A stretch of 64,000 bases of DNA. Source: JAIVJM01 sp963816985 (GTDB lineage Bacteria; Acidobacteriota; Blastocatellia; Pyrinomonadales; Pyrinomonadaceae). The notes under the pieces are model-generated. The model saw nothing but the letters and a program-made list of their open reading frames with translations, had not been told where the DNA came from and searched no databases. This document shows positions 19,654-28,739 of the stretch, piece by piece. Numbering within the stretch: position 1 is the first letter of the stretch; the number at the start of each line of letters is the position of its first letter. A program made the position numbers and the translations under genes. The stretch lies in assembly GCA_963816985.1 (NCBI GenBank), contig CAWFMF010000004.1, positions 682,001 through 746,000 on the forward strand. The letters run 5' to 3'.

Positions 19654-19682
19654 GTAATACTTTCCGACTCGATTATCGGCAA
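19654..19682 (-). promoter_or_regulatory. Candidate sigma-70 promoter of mreB
   Basis: On the minus strand TTGCCG is followed by a 17-bp spacer and TATTAC, 50 bp upstream of the mreB ATG. The boxes match the consensus only moderately. Confidence 0.4.
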
Positions 19683-19873
19683 TCCGCGTTCCACTTTGAG
19701 GATGGGGCTGTTTTCCGAAGTCCGACGGGTGGGCGTGGTGAGAAGCGTTCCATTTCTGGACAACCACCCGGCTAAAGACCGCCTCCGGCTGCGCGAAAGG
19801 CGAACGGAAAGAAAACGTTGAACTCTTGCGGGGGGCGCGCTAAGGAAAGTAAAGACTCAATGCCTTTGACTTT

Positions 19874-20158
19874 TCATTCCGCGTCGAGGGGATCGTCGTT
19901 CGTCTTCGTTTCGCCGAGGATTTCGTAGAGTGTGGGGGCGTCGCCGCGAGAGACTTGCTTGGTCGTGGGGAGGGCGGCGACGCGGACGCTGAGCGCGCGG
20001 TCGCGGCGCGTGAGGGTGATGAGGTCGCCGACGCGCACGGCACGCGAAGAGCGCGCCGGGGCTCCGTTGACTGAGACGGCCCCGGCCTCGCACAACTCCT
20101 GCGCGACCGTGCGGCGCAGGACGAGTCGGCTGGCGCGGAGGAATTGGTCGAGGCGCAT
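19874..20158 (-). CDS. S4-domain RNA-binding protein (Hsp15/RqcP-like)
   Basis: A small RNA-binding protein of 94 residues. The S4 fold covers most of it: MRLDQFLRASRLVLRRTVAQ, ELCEAGAVSVNGAPARSSRA, VRVGDLITLTRRD. This is the pattern of heat-shock protein 15/RqcP relatives that act on stalled 50S-peptidyl-tRNA complexes, but the exact member is not clear. The ATG at 20158 fits the conserved start. No Shine-Dalgarno is present upstream; TTTTTCC precedes the ATG and heptamer element H4 follows within 8 bp. Confidence 0.85.
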   Translation of the reverse strand: MRLDQFLRASRLVLRRTVAQELCEAGAVSVNGAPARSSRAVRVGDLITLTRRDRALSVRVAALPTTKQVSRGDAPTLYEILGETKTNDDPLDAE

Positions 20159-20165
20159 GGAAAAA

Positions 20166-20243
20166 GTTCAAGGTTCAAAGTTCAAGGTTCAAAGTTAAGA
20201 ACCCGTCTTTCGACTTTGAACTTTGAACCTTGAACCTTGAACT
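20166..20243. repeat. Heptamer-armed inverted repeat H4
   Basis: The left arm alternates GTTCAAG and GTTCAAA for four units. The right arm (20213-20243) is the reverse complement of GTTCAAG, GTTCAAG, GTTCAAA, GTTCAAA. Read on the minus strand the core is GAAAGACGGG. It fills the 91-bp gap between the foldase stop and the S4 gene start. Confidence 0.9.
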
Positions 20244-20249
20244 CCGGTG

Positions 20250-21365
20250 CTACTTCTTGTCCTTCGGCTTGGCCTGCGCCTCCGGCTGGCTGGCGGTCTC
20301 GGCCTTGTCCTTGTCGAGGAGCGGCTGGATGACGGCGCTGTACTCCTTGGCGGGCTTGATGTAAGCCTCGCGGCGGAGGTTGCGAAGGTAGTTCTCGCGC
20401 TCCTTCGGGATGCGCTCCTGAGCGAGGATGTTGCGGACGTGGTTCTCCTTGTAGGCGTCGTCGCGCTCGTTGACGCGCAGGATGAGGTAGCCCTCGTCCA
20501 CCTTGATGGGCTCGCTGACGCCGCCCGCCTTGAGGTCTTTGATGGCCGAGGAGATGCTCGCTTGCAGCTCGGCGACGAGGAACCAGCGGGGCTTGCCGTC
20601 CTCTTCGAGTCGGCCCTTGGTCTTCTCCGCGACGCGCACGCCTTCGCGCTCGCGCTCGGAGTTCTTCGCGGCCAGCTCGCCGAAGTCCGACCCGCCGCGC
20701 GCGAGCGTGATGAGGTTCTTGGCTTTGGCCTGCACCTCGGCCTCGGAGCGACCGGCGAGGCTCAGGAAAATCTCCGAGAGCGTGACGCTCTGGAATTTGG
20801 CGCGGTGCTCTTCGTAGTACTTCCGCAGCTCGGCTTCGGCCAGCCCGTAGTAGGTCTTGCCGTCCACCTCGCGTTGCAGGACGGCCTGCTGCGTGTACTG
20901 CCGCCTGAGCGTCTCGCGGATGTCGGAGAGCAGGACGCCCTCGTTGCGCATCGCGGTTTCGAGGTCTTCGATAGTCTTGATGCCTTCGCGGTTGGCGACG
21001 CGCAGGATTTCGCGGTTGACCTCGGCTTCGACCTCCTCGGTCATGCGCGGCAGGTCTTTGCCCTTCTGCATGATGAGGGATTCGTTGATGAGGCCGAAGA
21101 TGATTTCGGCCTGCTTCTGCGCGATCTGCGAGTCGGCTTCCTGCTCGGAGACGCCGCGCTGCTTGACGAGCACGTCCTTGAATTCGCGAATCTCGCGCTT
21201 GAGCTGCGAGAGCAGGATAACGTCGTTATTGACCTGCGCGATGGGCTCGTCGAGGACGACGGGGACGCCCTCCTCCTGCGCGCTGGCCGGGGCCGCGAAC
21301 AGCGCGAGCGCGAGCGCCGCCAGCAGCAGCATCCGCGCGCGGGCCGAAATGTTTTTGAATGACAA
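20250..21365 (-). CDS. SurA-like periplasmic peptidyl-prolyl isomerase/chaperone
   Basis: An exported folding factor of 371 residues. A signal peptide (MLLLAALALALFAAPASAQ) is followed by a SurA-N-like helical region (VNNDVILLSQLKREIREFKD, later INESLIMQKGKDLPRM). A rotamase-type middle (VTLSEIFLSLAG, GGSDFGELAAKNSER, VSEPIKVDEGYLILRVNER) comes next, then a Lys/Gln-rich tail. The start is read as TTG at 21365: AGAGGAG lies 7 nt upstream, and the upstream in-frame ATG at 21449 would add an odd basic leader. It is upstream of the S4 gene and downstream of mfd on the same strand. Confidence 0.85.
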   Translation of the reverse strand: MSFKNISARARMLLLAALALALFAAPASAQEEGVPVVLDEPIAQVNNDVILLSQLKREIREFKDVLVKQRGVSEQEADSQIAQKQAEIIFGLINESLIMQKGKDLPRMTEEVEAEVNREILRVANREGIKTIEDLETAMRNEGVLLSDIRETLRRQYTQQAVLQREVDGKTYYGLAEAELRKYYEEHRAKFQSVTLSEIFLSLAGRSEAEVQAKAKNLITLARGGSDFGELAAKNSEREREGVRVAEKTKGRLEEDGKPRWFLVAELQASISSAIKDLKAGGVSEPIKVDEGYLILRVNERDDAYKENHVRNILAQERIPKERENYLRNLRREAYIKPAKEYSAVIQPLLDKDKAETASQPEAQAKPKDKK

Positions 21366-21485
21366 AGTTCTAACTCCTCTTAAAAATACTTTTTGACAGG
21401 CGAGTTGTGCCTGCCGTGCGAAGTGGCGTGCGTGTCGGGCGGCGGACAAGGCCGTTTCCGGCCCGTCTCGAACAAAGCGCGTATT

Positions 21486-24400
21486 CTACCCTTCGGCGCG
21501 AATTTCCAGCAACACGCGGCGGGCGGCCTCGATAATCTCCTCGCCGTCGCCCGTCTCGATTCGCAAGACCCCGGCGGGGCTGAAGCTCGCCGCGTCGCCC
21601 CCGCGCGCGACGAGCGCGAGGAGCTTGTCGGGCGCGACCCGCGCCGTCTCCTTGAGCTTGACGGCCAAGCCGGTCGGCGTCCGGTCAATCGAGATGACGC
21701 CCAGAACCTCGGCAGTCCGCCGCAAACGCGCGTAGGCGAAGAGCCTTTCGACCGTCTCCGGCAGGCGACCGTAGCGGTCTTCGGTCTCGCGTCGAATCTG
21801 CGCTAAGGTCTCCTCTTCGCGGGCCGAGGCGATGCGCTTGTAAGTCCGGAGGCGCTGGCCCATGTCCGAGACGTAATCTTCGGGGATGGCGACATCAACT
21901 CCGAGGTTGATGGAGACCGAGGCTTCGTCCTCGATGTCGTCGCCGCGCAGCTCCGCGACCGTCCGTTCGAGCATCTGCGTGTAAAGATCGAAGCCGAGGG
22001 CGTCCATGTGCCCCGACTGCTCACCGCCTAAAAGATTGCCCGCCCCGCGCAGCTCCAAGTCCAGAGCCGCCACGCGGAACCCCGCGCCGAGGTCGGAAAA
22101 CTCCCTGATGGCGGCCAGACGGCGGCGCGCAATGGGCGTCAGCTCGGCCTCCGAAGGGATGAGCAAATAGGCGTAGGCGCGTCGGTTCGAGCGCCCGACG
22201 CGACCGCGTAGCTGGTAGAGCTGCGAAAGGCCGTAATGATCTGCCCGGTTTATGATGATGGTGTTGGCCCGCGGGATGTCTATGCCGTTCTCGATGATGG
22301 TCGTCGCCACCAGCACATCCCCTTTATATGCGACGAAATCGAGCATTGCCTGCTCCATCTCCTTCTCGTTCATCTGCCCGTGGGCGACCGAAAGCCGGGC
22401 CTGCGGGACGAGGCGGCGGACGAGCGCGGCGATGGTCTCAATCGTCTCCACGCGGTTGTGGATGAAGAAGACCTGACCGCCGCGACCGAGTTCGAGCTCG
22501 ACCGCCGACTTGATGACCGACTCGGAGAACTGCACGACCTGCGTCTGGATGGCGAGGCGGTCGCGCGGCGGGGTCTCAATCACGGACATGTCGCGCAGAC
22601 CCATCAGAGACATGTTGAGCGTGCGCGGAATCGGCGTCGCCGAGAGCGTCAAAACGTCCACGCGCTTCTTCAACTGCTTCAGGCGCTCCTTGTGCGCGAC
22701 GCCGAAGCGTTGCTCCTCGTCCACGACGACGAGGCCGAGTTCGCGGAAGGCGATGTCTTTGGAGAGCAGGCGGTGCGTGCCGATGATGATGTCAATCTCG
22801 CCCGCCTCGACGCGCTTGACGATCTCCTTCTGCTCCTTCGTCGAGCGGAAGCGCGAGATAAGCTCGGTCGTCACGGGGAAGGCCGCGAAGCGTGCGCGGA
22901 AGGTCTCGTAGTGCTGGTAGGCGAGCACCGTGGTCGGCGCGAGCACGGCGACCTGCTTGCCGTCCATCACGGCCTTGAAGGCGGCGCGCATGGCGACCTC
23001 GGTCTTGCCGTAGCCCACGTCGCCGCAGAGCAGTCTGTCCATCGGCGTCAAGGCTTCCATGTCGCGCTTCACGTCCTCGATGGAGGTGTCCTGATCGGGC
23101 GTCGGCACGTACTCGAACGCCTCTTCAAATTCCCTCTGCCACGGGCTGTCGGCGGCGAAGGCGTAGCCCTGCACGAGTTTTCTTTCGGCGTAGAGCCGCA
23201 AAAGCTCGTCGGCCATGTCGCGCATCGCGCGCTTGGCCTTGGCCTTCGTCTTGTGCCAACCCAAACCGCCGAGCTTGTCGAGCGTCGGCTCGTGCCCCTC
23301 CGCGCTCGAATACCTCTGCACGAGGTCGAGCCGCTCGACGGGCACGTAGAGCTTCGAGTCCTCGGCGTAGAAGAGGAGCATGAACTCGCGCCCGCCGCCG
23401 TCGGCCTGCCCGGCGAGTTCGAGACGTTGCAGCCCGCCGAAGCGCGCGACGCCGTGGTCTATGTGGACGACGTAGTCGCCGACCTTCAAGTCTCGGAAGT
23501 CTGAGAGGAAGGCCGCCGTCTTCGACTTCTTCCGCCGCGTCGAGACGGTCGTCCCCGGCGAAGTGCCGGGGGCCGCGCGGCGCACGTCGGCGGCGTCGCT
23601 CGCCTCGTCAAAAAGGTCTGTCTCGACGTGGACGACGAGCCGCGCGGCGGGCAGCTCGAACCCGCCCGAAAGACGCCCGACGGTGACGATGGCCGGGAAG
23701 TCTTCGACGCTCGCGCCGCCCTCGCCCGCGAGCACGACGCGCGCCGTGACGTTGTACTCGTTGAGCATCTCTCCGACACGCTCGGCCACGCCCGCGCTCG
23801 GCATCGCCAGCAGCGTCAGAGCCTTCTTCTCTTCCCGCGCGCGCCGCACGTCCGAGGCGAGGTCGGGCACACGTCCGTGATAACGGCGCGAGGGCTGCGA
23901 GCGCCACTCGACTTCGGGCGCTTGCACGACCGCCGGGAACAGAAAGAGCGGTCGCGGCGCGGGCCGCGCGCGCCCAATCTTCGCGGCGGGCTGCTCGGCC
24001 TCGCCCGCGAACCTTTCGTCCACGAGCGCCGCCGCGCGCCCCAACGCGCGGAACTCGACGCGCGTGCCCGCGTCCAGACGCGCGCGCAGTTCCTCCGGCG
24101 TCAAGTAAAGCTCTTCGGGTTTGAGCCCTATCTCGCCGCCCGCCTCCATCTCGGAGTAACGCGCGGCGAGCGTCTCGAACGTGCCCGCCAGATACTGCTC
24201 GACGCCGCCCGGCTCGTCCACGACGATGACGGCGTCGCCCAAGTAATCGAACGCGCTCGCGTCGGTGCTGAGCAGAAGAGGCATGAGCCATTCCCACCCC
24301 GGAAAAGTCTCGCCCTCTTCGGCGATGGTCGTGCGGTCTTTGAGCGCGCGCACGCGCGAGTCGTCCGCGCCCCAACGCTCGCGCGCCGCCTCGGCCCACA

Positions 24401-25178
24401 GGCGGAAGTCGCCCGCGCCCACGGCCAGCTCGCGCATCGGCACGACTTCGGTCTCCTGCAGAGGCTCGATGGAGAGTTGCGTTTCGGGGTCGAACCTCCT
24501 GATGGAATCAACGGTGTCGCCGAAGAACTCGACGCGGACGGGCGTGTCCTCGCCCGGCGACCACACGTCGAGGATGCCGCCCCGCATCGAAAATTCCCCG
24601 ACCGCGCCCACCGGGTCTTCGCGCACGTAACCCGTCGCGAGCAGCAGTTCGAGCAAATCTTCGGGCGCGAAGTCCTCGTCTCGTCTGAGCCGCGCGCCCG
24701 CCTGCAAGAGCCGCGCGGGCGAGACCGTGCGGCGCACGAGCGCACGCGCCGAGAGCAGTGTGAAGCCGCCTCTGCCGTGCGCGAGATGCCAGAGCGCGAG
24801 CGCGCGCCGCTCCAGAGTCTCGGCGTGCGGCGAAGCTCCCGCGTAAGGGTCGCTCTCCGAGGCGGGCAAAGTGAGCACGTCTTCGCCCCCGCGCTCTTCG
24901 CCGCCGCCGCTGCGGAGCGCGCCGCCCCAGAAACGGAGGTCGCGCTCCCAAGCCTCCATGTCCTGATTCGACTGCAAGACGACGGCGAAGCGCCGCCCCG
25001 TCTCGCGCCTCAAGGCCGCGAGCGCCAGAGCCCTTGCCGCGCCCGAAGTCAGCCCCGCCACCGAGACGATACGCGCGCCCCCGGCGACCGCCGACAGGAG
25101 ACGCCCGAACTCCTCGCCCTCCGTCACGCGCCGCAGCACGCCCCGCAACACCGGCATGGATTCAACTGGACTACTCAT
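21486..25178 (-). CDS. mfd: Transcription-repair coupling factor
   Basis: A DNA translocase that removes stalled RNA polymerase and recruits UvrA. The 1230-residue product has a UvrB-like N-terminal module (FGRLLSAVAGGARIVSVAGL, MRGGILDVWSPGEDTPVRVE) and an RNAP-interaction domain (DLKVGDYVVHIDHGVARFGG). The helicase core carries LLCGDVGYGKTEVAMRAAFK (Walker A), VVVDEEQRFGVAHKERLK (DEEQ), TLSATPIPRTL and QLRGRVGRSNRRAYAYLL. The TRCF domain 7 is at the C-terminus. The ATG at 25178 (MSSPVESMPVL) is chosen, since the frame upstream to 25244 translates the heptamer element. No Shine-Dalgarno is seen before it. Confidence 0.97.
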   Translation of the reverse strand: MSSPVESMPVLRGVLRRVTEGEEFGRLLSAVAGGARIVSVAGLTSGAARALALAALRRETGRRFAVVLQSNQDMEAWERDLRFWGGALRSGGGEERGGEDVLTLPASESDPYAGASPHAETLERRALALWHLAHGRGGFTLLSARALVRRTVSPARLLQAGARLRRDEDFAPEDLLELLLATGYVREDPVGAVGEFSMRGGILDVWSPGEDTPVRVEFFGDTVDSIRRFDPETQLSIEPLQETEVVPMRELAVGAGDFRLWAEAARERWGADDSRVRALKDRTTIAEEGETFPGWEWLMPLLLSTDASAFDYLGDAVIVVDEPGGVEQYLAGTFETLAARYSEMEAGGEIGLKPEELYLTPEELRARLDAGTRVEFRALGRAAALVDERFAGEAEQPAAKIGRARPAPRPLFLFPAVVQAPEVEWRSQPSRRYHGRVPDLASDVRRAREEKKALTLLAMPSAGVAERVGEMLNEYNVTARVVLAGEGGASVEDFPAIVTVGRLSGGFELPAARLVVHVETDLFDEASDAADVRRAAPGTSPGTTVSTRRKKSKTAAFLSDFRDLKVGDYVVHIDHGVARFGGLQRLELAGQADGGGREFMLLFYAEDSKLYVPVERLDLVQRYSSAEGHEPTLDKLGGLGWHKTKAKAKRAMRDMADELLRLYAERKLVQGYAFAADSPWQREFEEAFEYVPTPDQDTSIEDVKRDMEALTPMDRLLCGDVGYGKTEVAMRAAFKAVMDGKQVAVLAPTTVLAYQHYETFRARFAAFPVTTELISRFRSTKEQKEIVKRVEAGEIDIIIGTHRLLSKDIAFRELGLVVVDEEQRFGVAHKERLKQLKKRVDVLTLSATPIPRTLNMSLMGLRDMSVIETPPRDRLAIQTQVVQFSESVIKSAVELELGRGGQVFFIHNRVETIETIAALVRRLVPQARLSVAHGQMNEKEMEQAMLDFVAYKGDVLVATTIIENGIDIPRANTIIINRADHYGLSQLYQLRGRVGRSNRRAYAYLLIPSEAELTPIARRRLAAIREFSDLGAGFRVAALDLELRGAGNLLGGEQSGHMDALGFDLYTQMLERTVAELRGDDIEDEASVSINLGVDVAIPEDYVSDMGQRLRTYKRIASAREEETLAQIRRETEDRYGRLPETVERLFAYARLRRTAEVLGVISIDRTPTGLAVKLKETARVAPDKLLALVARGGDAASFSPAGVLRIETGDGEEIIEAARRVLLEIRAEG

Positions 25179-25185
25179 AGAATTC

Positions 25186-25266
<81 letters not shown>

Positions 25267-25285
<19 letters not shown>

Positions 25286-25803
25286 TTCCCTCCCCGCGCC
25301 TTTTCGATGCTCGACTTGATGAAGTCGGTCTTGGCGTCCGTGTACGCGCCACGGTCGGAGCCGTGTTCGGCGGCGAGGTCGCGTTTCAGTTTTTCGTACT
25401 CGGCGGCGGCCTCCGCGTGTGAGCGGAGGTAGTCGCGGAAGAGGAGGTGAACTTCCCAGAACTCGCTCGACCGTTCGACCATGTGCAGGTGGTGCGTGCC
25501 CGCGCCGTGCGGCCCGCGCCGGAAGTAGCGGCGCTCCGGCATCACGGTTTCGTACTTCGGCACGTACTCGTAGCCGATGGCCGCGAGCGGCGCGACGCAC
25601 GCGGGCGCGTCCGCGAGACTCTTTATCGCCACCATGACATCAATAATCGGCTTCGCCGCGAGGCCCGGAACAGAGGTGCTCCCGATGTGCACGACCGCCG
25701 AGACGTACTCCCCCACGGCTTCGAGAATCCGCCGCCTGTCCTCCTCGAACATCGAAGGCCAACGCGGGTCGTAAGGCTCGATGCGGATGGGCGGGTCGCT
25801 CAC
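25267..25803 (-). CDS. GrpB/UPF0157-family nucleotidyltransferase-like protein
   Basis: 178 residues. The family pattern is clear: IRIEPYDPRWPSMFEEDRRR, VVHIGSTSVPGLAAKPIIDV with the GST and KPIID blocks of the nucleotidyltransferase fold, HHLHMVERSSEFWEVHLLFR and a basic tail. Biochemical activity of the family is poorly known. The start is read as GTG at 25803, because AGGAGG lies 7 nt upstream and the codon overlaps the preceding stop (GTGA). An ATG at 25827 is possible. The last codons (KMMNAE) and the stop are supplied by heptamer repeat H5. Confidence 0.85.
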
Positions 25804-26087
25804 TTCTTGTCCTCCTCCGTCCACCACTCCGGCCCGCGCTCGCCGAGAGCGACCTTCGCGGCGTGGACGCGCTTGCGCGCCTCGCCTTCGGCCTCCTCGT
25901 CCCCGGCGCGCAGGGCCGCGCCCACGTCGCGCCGCGCCTTCATCAACTCGCCGACCAGACGCCGCCGCTCCTCTTCGGGCAAATTCGGGTTGGTCGCGCG
26001 CCAGCGGCGACCGTCAATCAGGACGTGCCGACCGTCCGCCGTCCTCTCGACCCGCCGCCCGCCTTTGGCCTTTTTACCCTCAGACAT
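25800..26087 (-). CDS. Small charged conserved protein
   Basis: A 95-residue basic/acidic protein: GRRVERTADGRHVLIDGRRW, RATNPNLPEEERRRLVGELM, KRVHAAKVALGERGPEWW. Short proteins with this pattern are widespread in bacteria, often near small housekeeping genes, but I know of no assigned function. It overlaps the adenylyltransferase stop by 8 bp and the GrpB-like start by 4 bp, so the three form a tight operon. Confidence 0.75.
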   Translation of the reverse strand: MSEGKKAKGGRRVERTADGRHVLIDGRRWRATNPNLPEEERRRLVGELMKARRDVGAALRAGDEEAEGEARKRVHAAKVALGERGPEWWTEEDKK

Positions 26088-26574
26088 CTTCGCCCGCCGT
26101 CATCACCTTGATGCGCTCGATGATTGAGGTCGTCGAAGCGCCCTCGACGAAGGGGAGCGAGAGGACGCGACCGCCCGCCGCCTCGACCTCCTCGCGCCCG
26201 TGAATCTCGGCGGTCGAGTAGTCGCCGCCCTTCACCAACACGTCCGGCAGCAAGTCGGCGATGAGCGAGCGCGGCGACTCCTCTTCGAAGACCGTCACGA
26301 AGTCCACGGAGGCCAACGCCGCCAGCACTTCGGCGCGCTCCTCTTCATTCATCACGGGGCGGCCCGCGCCTTTGAGCGCGCGCACCGAGCGGTCGCTGTT
26401 AATCGCCACGAGCAGAGCGTCTCCGAGCGCGCGCGCTTCGTTGAGATAGCGGACGTGCCCGACGTGCAGCAGGTCGAAGCAGCCGTTGGTGAAGACCAGC
26501 CGCCGCCCCTCTTCGCGCAGACGCTCGCGCACGCGCCGCAGCTCGTCCCGCCGCAAAATGACTTTTTCGCGCAT
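26080..26574 (-). CDS. rfaE2: D-glycero-beta-D-manno-heptose 1-phosphate adenylyltransferase (HldE C-domain type)
   Basis: Transfers AMP to heptose 1-phosphate in ADP-heptose synthesis for lipopolysaccharide. The 164-residue protein carries the cytidylyltransferase-like fold: VFTNGCFDLLHVGHVRYLNE with the HxGH motif, LLVAINSDRSVRALKG, LPDVLVKGGDYSTAEIHG, and STTSIIERIK at the end. It is a stand-alone adenylyltransferase without the kinase domain of HldE. The ATG at 26574 directly abuts heptamer element H6; the frame upstream merely translates the repeat. No Shine-Dalgarno is visible. It is divergent from lysS. Confidence 0.9.
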   Translation of the reverse strand: MREKVILRRDELRRVRERLREEGRRLVFTNGCFDLLHVGHVRYLNEARALGDALLVAINSDRSVRALKGAGRPVMNEEERAEVLAALASVDFVTVFEEESPRSLIADLLPDVLVKGGDYSTAEIHGREEVEAAGGRVLSLPFVEGASTTSIIERIKVMTAGEDV

Positions 26575-26669
26575 GGTTACTGGTAAATGGTAAATGGTAA
26601 ATGGTAAATGGTAAATCGCCGAGCGCGTGTTTTGTCTATTTACCATTGACCATTTACTATTTACCACTT
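26575..26669. repeat. Heptamer-armed inverted repeat H6 (entire divergent intergenic region)
   Basis: GGTTACT plus five GGTAAAT units (26582-26616), a 21-nt loop containing CGCCGAGCGCG, then ATTTACC, ATTGACC, ATTTACT, ATTTACC. It fills exactly the space between two divergent start codons, 26574 and 26670. Confidence 0.92.
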
Positions 26670-28619
26670 ATGACGACACCGTTTATCGAAGAGAACGACC
26701 AGACGCGCGCCCGCCGCGAGCACCTCGAAGGCATCCGCGAGCTTGTCGGCAACGCCTACCCGAACCGCTTCGCCCGCACCAACGTCGCCGCGAGCGACGA
26801 AGGCGAAGACACGATTACTGCTCTCGTCCGCCAGTTCAAAGGCCACGCGCCGCAGACGGAAGCAGGCGCGCGTCCGACGCCCGAACAGCTCGAAGAGGCC
26901 AACGCGAAGCTCAAGGAGGCGGGCACGGTGCGCGTCTCAGGCCGCATCGCCACGCCGCCGCGCGTGATGGGCAAGGCCGCCTTCGTCCACCTCTCGGACG
27001 GGCGTGAGCGTCTGCAAATCTACGTCCGCAAGCAGGACGCCGTGGCCTTAAGCAACGACTCCGGCCAGCCCGTCGAAGCGACCGAAAGCGGCTGGGCGCT
27101 CTTCCAGCTCCTCGACCACGGCAACTTCGTCGGCGTCGAAGGCTTCATCTTCGTCACCCGGACGGGCGAGCTTTCAGTCCACGTCGAAAAAATTCAGTTC
27201 CTCTCGAAGGCTCTGCTCCCGATGCCCGACAAGCTCCACGGCATCAGCGACCCCGAAATTCGCCAACGCCAACGCTACGCCGACCTCATCGCTTCGAGTC
27301 TCAAAATAGAGACGAGCGACGAGCAAGACGAAGCCACGGCGCACGAACTCTCGACGCGCGAAGTCTTCGAGCGCCGCTCGAAGCTCATCACACAGATGCG
27401 CCGCCACCTCGACGACCACGGCTACATCGAAGTCGAGACGCCCATGCTCTCGCCCATCGCTTCGGGCGCGGCGGCCCGCCCCTTCAAGACGCACCACAAC
27501 GCGCTCGACATTGATTTATATCTCCGCATCGCGCCCGAACTCTATCTCAAGCGCCTCCTCGTCGGCGGCTTCGAGCGCGTCTACGAACTCAACCGCAACT
27601 TCCGCAACGAAGGCATCTCCACCCGCCATAACCCCGAATTCACCATGCTCGAATTCTACACGGCTTACAAGGACGTGAACTGGATGATGGACTTCTGCGA
27701 GGAGATGCTACGCAAAGCTGTTCTGAATGTGACGGGTAGTTTACAAGTAAAATTCACTGGTATTCCTCAACCATCAATAGCTTTCGTTGGGCGTAGACCT
27801 TTAGAAGAAGAGATTATTATTGATTTCTCTACGTTCACGCGGCTTACGATGAAGCAAGCGATCAGCCGTCATGTTCCAACTCGCGTAAAGGAATTTATCG
27901 GCGAGGATATTGGGTCATGGCTGGACAGAGATGCAAACCCTGCAATACTCCATGACTTTTATTGGTGGGACATGAAGCGTTCAGACGAGCTTTCTAATGC
28001 ATTCGAAGCCGTGGATGTGAACGGAGAGAGTGTTAGGTTATTTTCGCCAGAAGAGGAAGCGCGCCTAAGACAAGAGACATGGGAGAAAGAGGCCCCTGAC
28101 ATGTGGCGAGAGCTTCACAAGTCCTATTCTCACCAAACTATATCCGAAGATGAATCTGCTAAAGCTTTGTTGTCGCTCTTCGAAGAATTAGTAGAAAAGG
28201 AACTGGAGCAACCCACTTTCATTATTGATTACCCAAAGATTATATCTCCGCTCTCGAAAGCATCTCCCGAAAATTCAGCTATCGCTGAGAGATTCGAGTT
28301 GTTCGTGGCAAAAATGGAGGTGGCGAACGGGTTCTCGGAGTTGAATGACCCGGTGGAGCAGTACCAGCGTTTCGAGGAGCAGACGCAGCAGCGGGAGCGG
28401 GGCGACGACGAGGCGATGCAGATGGACGTGGATTATGTGAAGGCTCTCTCCTACGGGATGCCGCCCGCCGCAGGCATCGGCATCGGCATTGACCGTTTGA
28501 CGATGCTCCTCACCAACCGCCGCTCCATCCGCGACGTGATTCTCTTCCCGCACATGAGGCCGCAGCGTCCCGCCGGGGAAGCGGCGGAGGGCGTCGAGGA
28601 CGAAGACGCCGCCAACTAG
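26670..28619 (+). CDS. lysS: Lysyl-tRNA synthetase, class II, with AT-rich internal segment
   Basis: Charges tRNA-Lys. The 649-residue product is longer than the usual 500 or so. The N-terminal OB-fold (GTVRVSGRIATPPRVMGKAA) is followed by the class II core: ETPMLSPIASGAAARPFKTH (motif 1 region), motif 2 FRNEGISTRHNPEFTMLEFY near residue 310, and motif 3 GIGIGIDRLTMLL near residue 603. Between about 27716 and 28316 the G+C drops to about 40% (22/60 and 24/60 in two lines counted) against about 60% upstream. Codon choice changes too. The patch encodes conserved catalytic parts (FIIDYPKIISPLSK) plus extra residues between TMKQAI and LFEELVEKELEQPTF. The ATG at 26670 lies in the last heptamer of H6, without a Shine-Dalgarno. 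Confidence 0.93.
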   Translation: MTTPFIEENDQTRARREHLEGIRELVGNAYPNRFARTNVAASDEGEDTITALVRQFKGHAPQTEAGARPTPEQLEEANAKLKEAGTVRVSGRIATPPRVMGKAAFVHLSDGRERLQIYVRKQDAVALSNDSGQPVEATESGWALFQLLDHGNFVGVEGFIFVTRTGELSVHVEKIQFLSKALLPMPDKLHGISDPEIRQRQRYADLIASSLKIETSDEQDEATAHELSTREVFERRSKLITQMRRHLDDHGYIEVETPMLSPIASGAAARPFKTHHNALDIDLYLRIAPELYLKRLLVGGFERVYELNRNFRNEGISTRHNPEFTMLEFYTAYKDVNWMMDFCEEMLRKAVLNVTGSLQVKFTGIPQPSIAFVGRRPLEEEIIIDFSTFTRLTMKQAISRHVPTRVKEFIGEDIGSWLDRDANPAILHDFYWWDMKRSDELSNAFEAVDVNGESVRLFSPEEEARLRQETWEKEAPDMWRELHKSYSHQTISEDESAKALLSLFEELVEKELEQPTFIIDYPKIISPLSKASPENSAIAERFELFVAKMEVANGFSELNDPVEQYQRFEEQTQQRERGDDEAMQMDVDYVKALSYGMPPAAGIGIGIDRLTMLLTNRRSIRDVILFPHMRPQRPAGEAAEGVEDEDAAN

Positions 28620-28621
28620 AG

Positions 28622-28710
28622 AGGGCAAACAGTACCGGGAGCGGTAGCGACCGGGTTGAGCATCATCTAAGCTCAACCCGGTCGCTACCGCTCCCGGTAC
28701 TGTTTGCCCT
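28622..28710. repeat. Long perfect palindrome P2, copy B
   Basis: Perfect 39-bp arms (28622-28660 and 28672-28710) contain ACAGTACCGGGAGCGGTAGC and end in GGGTTGAG, with an 11-nt loop CATCATCTAAG. It shares its outer start, GGGTTGAGCAT apex and loop length with copy A at 15064-15175. It begins 3 bp after the lysS stop and separates two converging genes. Confidence 0.92.
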
Positions 28711-28739
28711 GTCGTCGGCAGTCACAGACTGCCTCTAAA

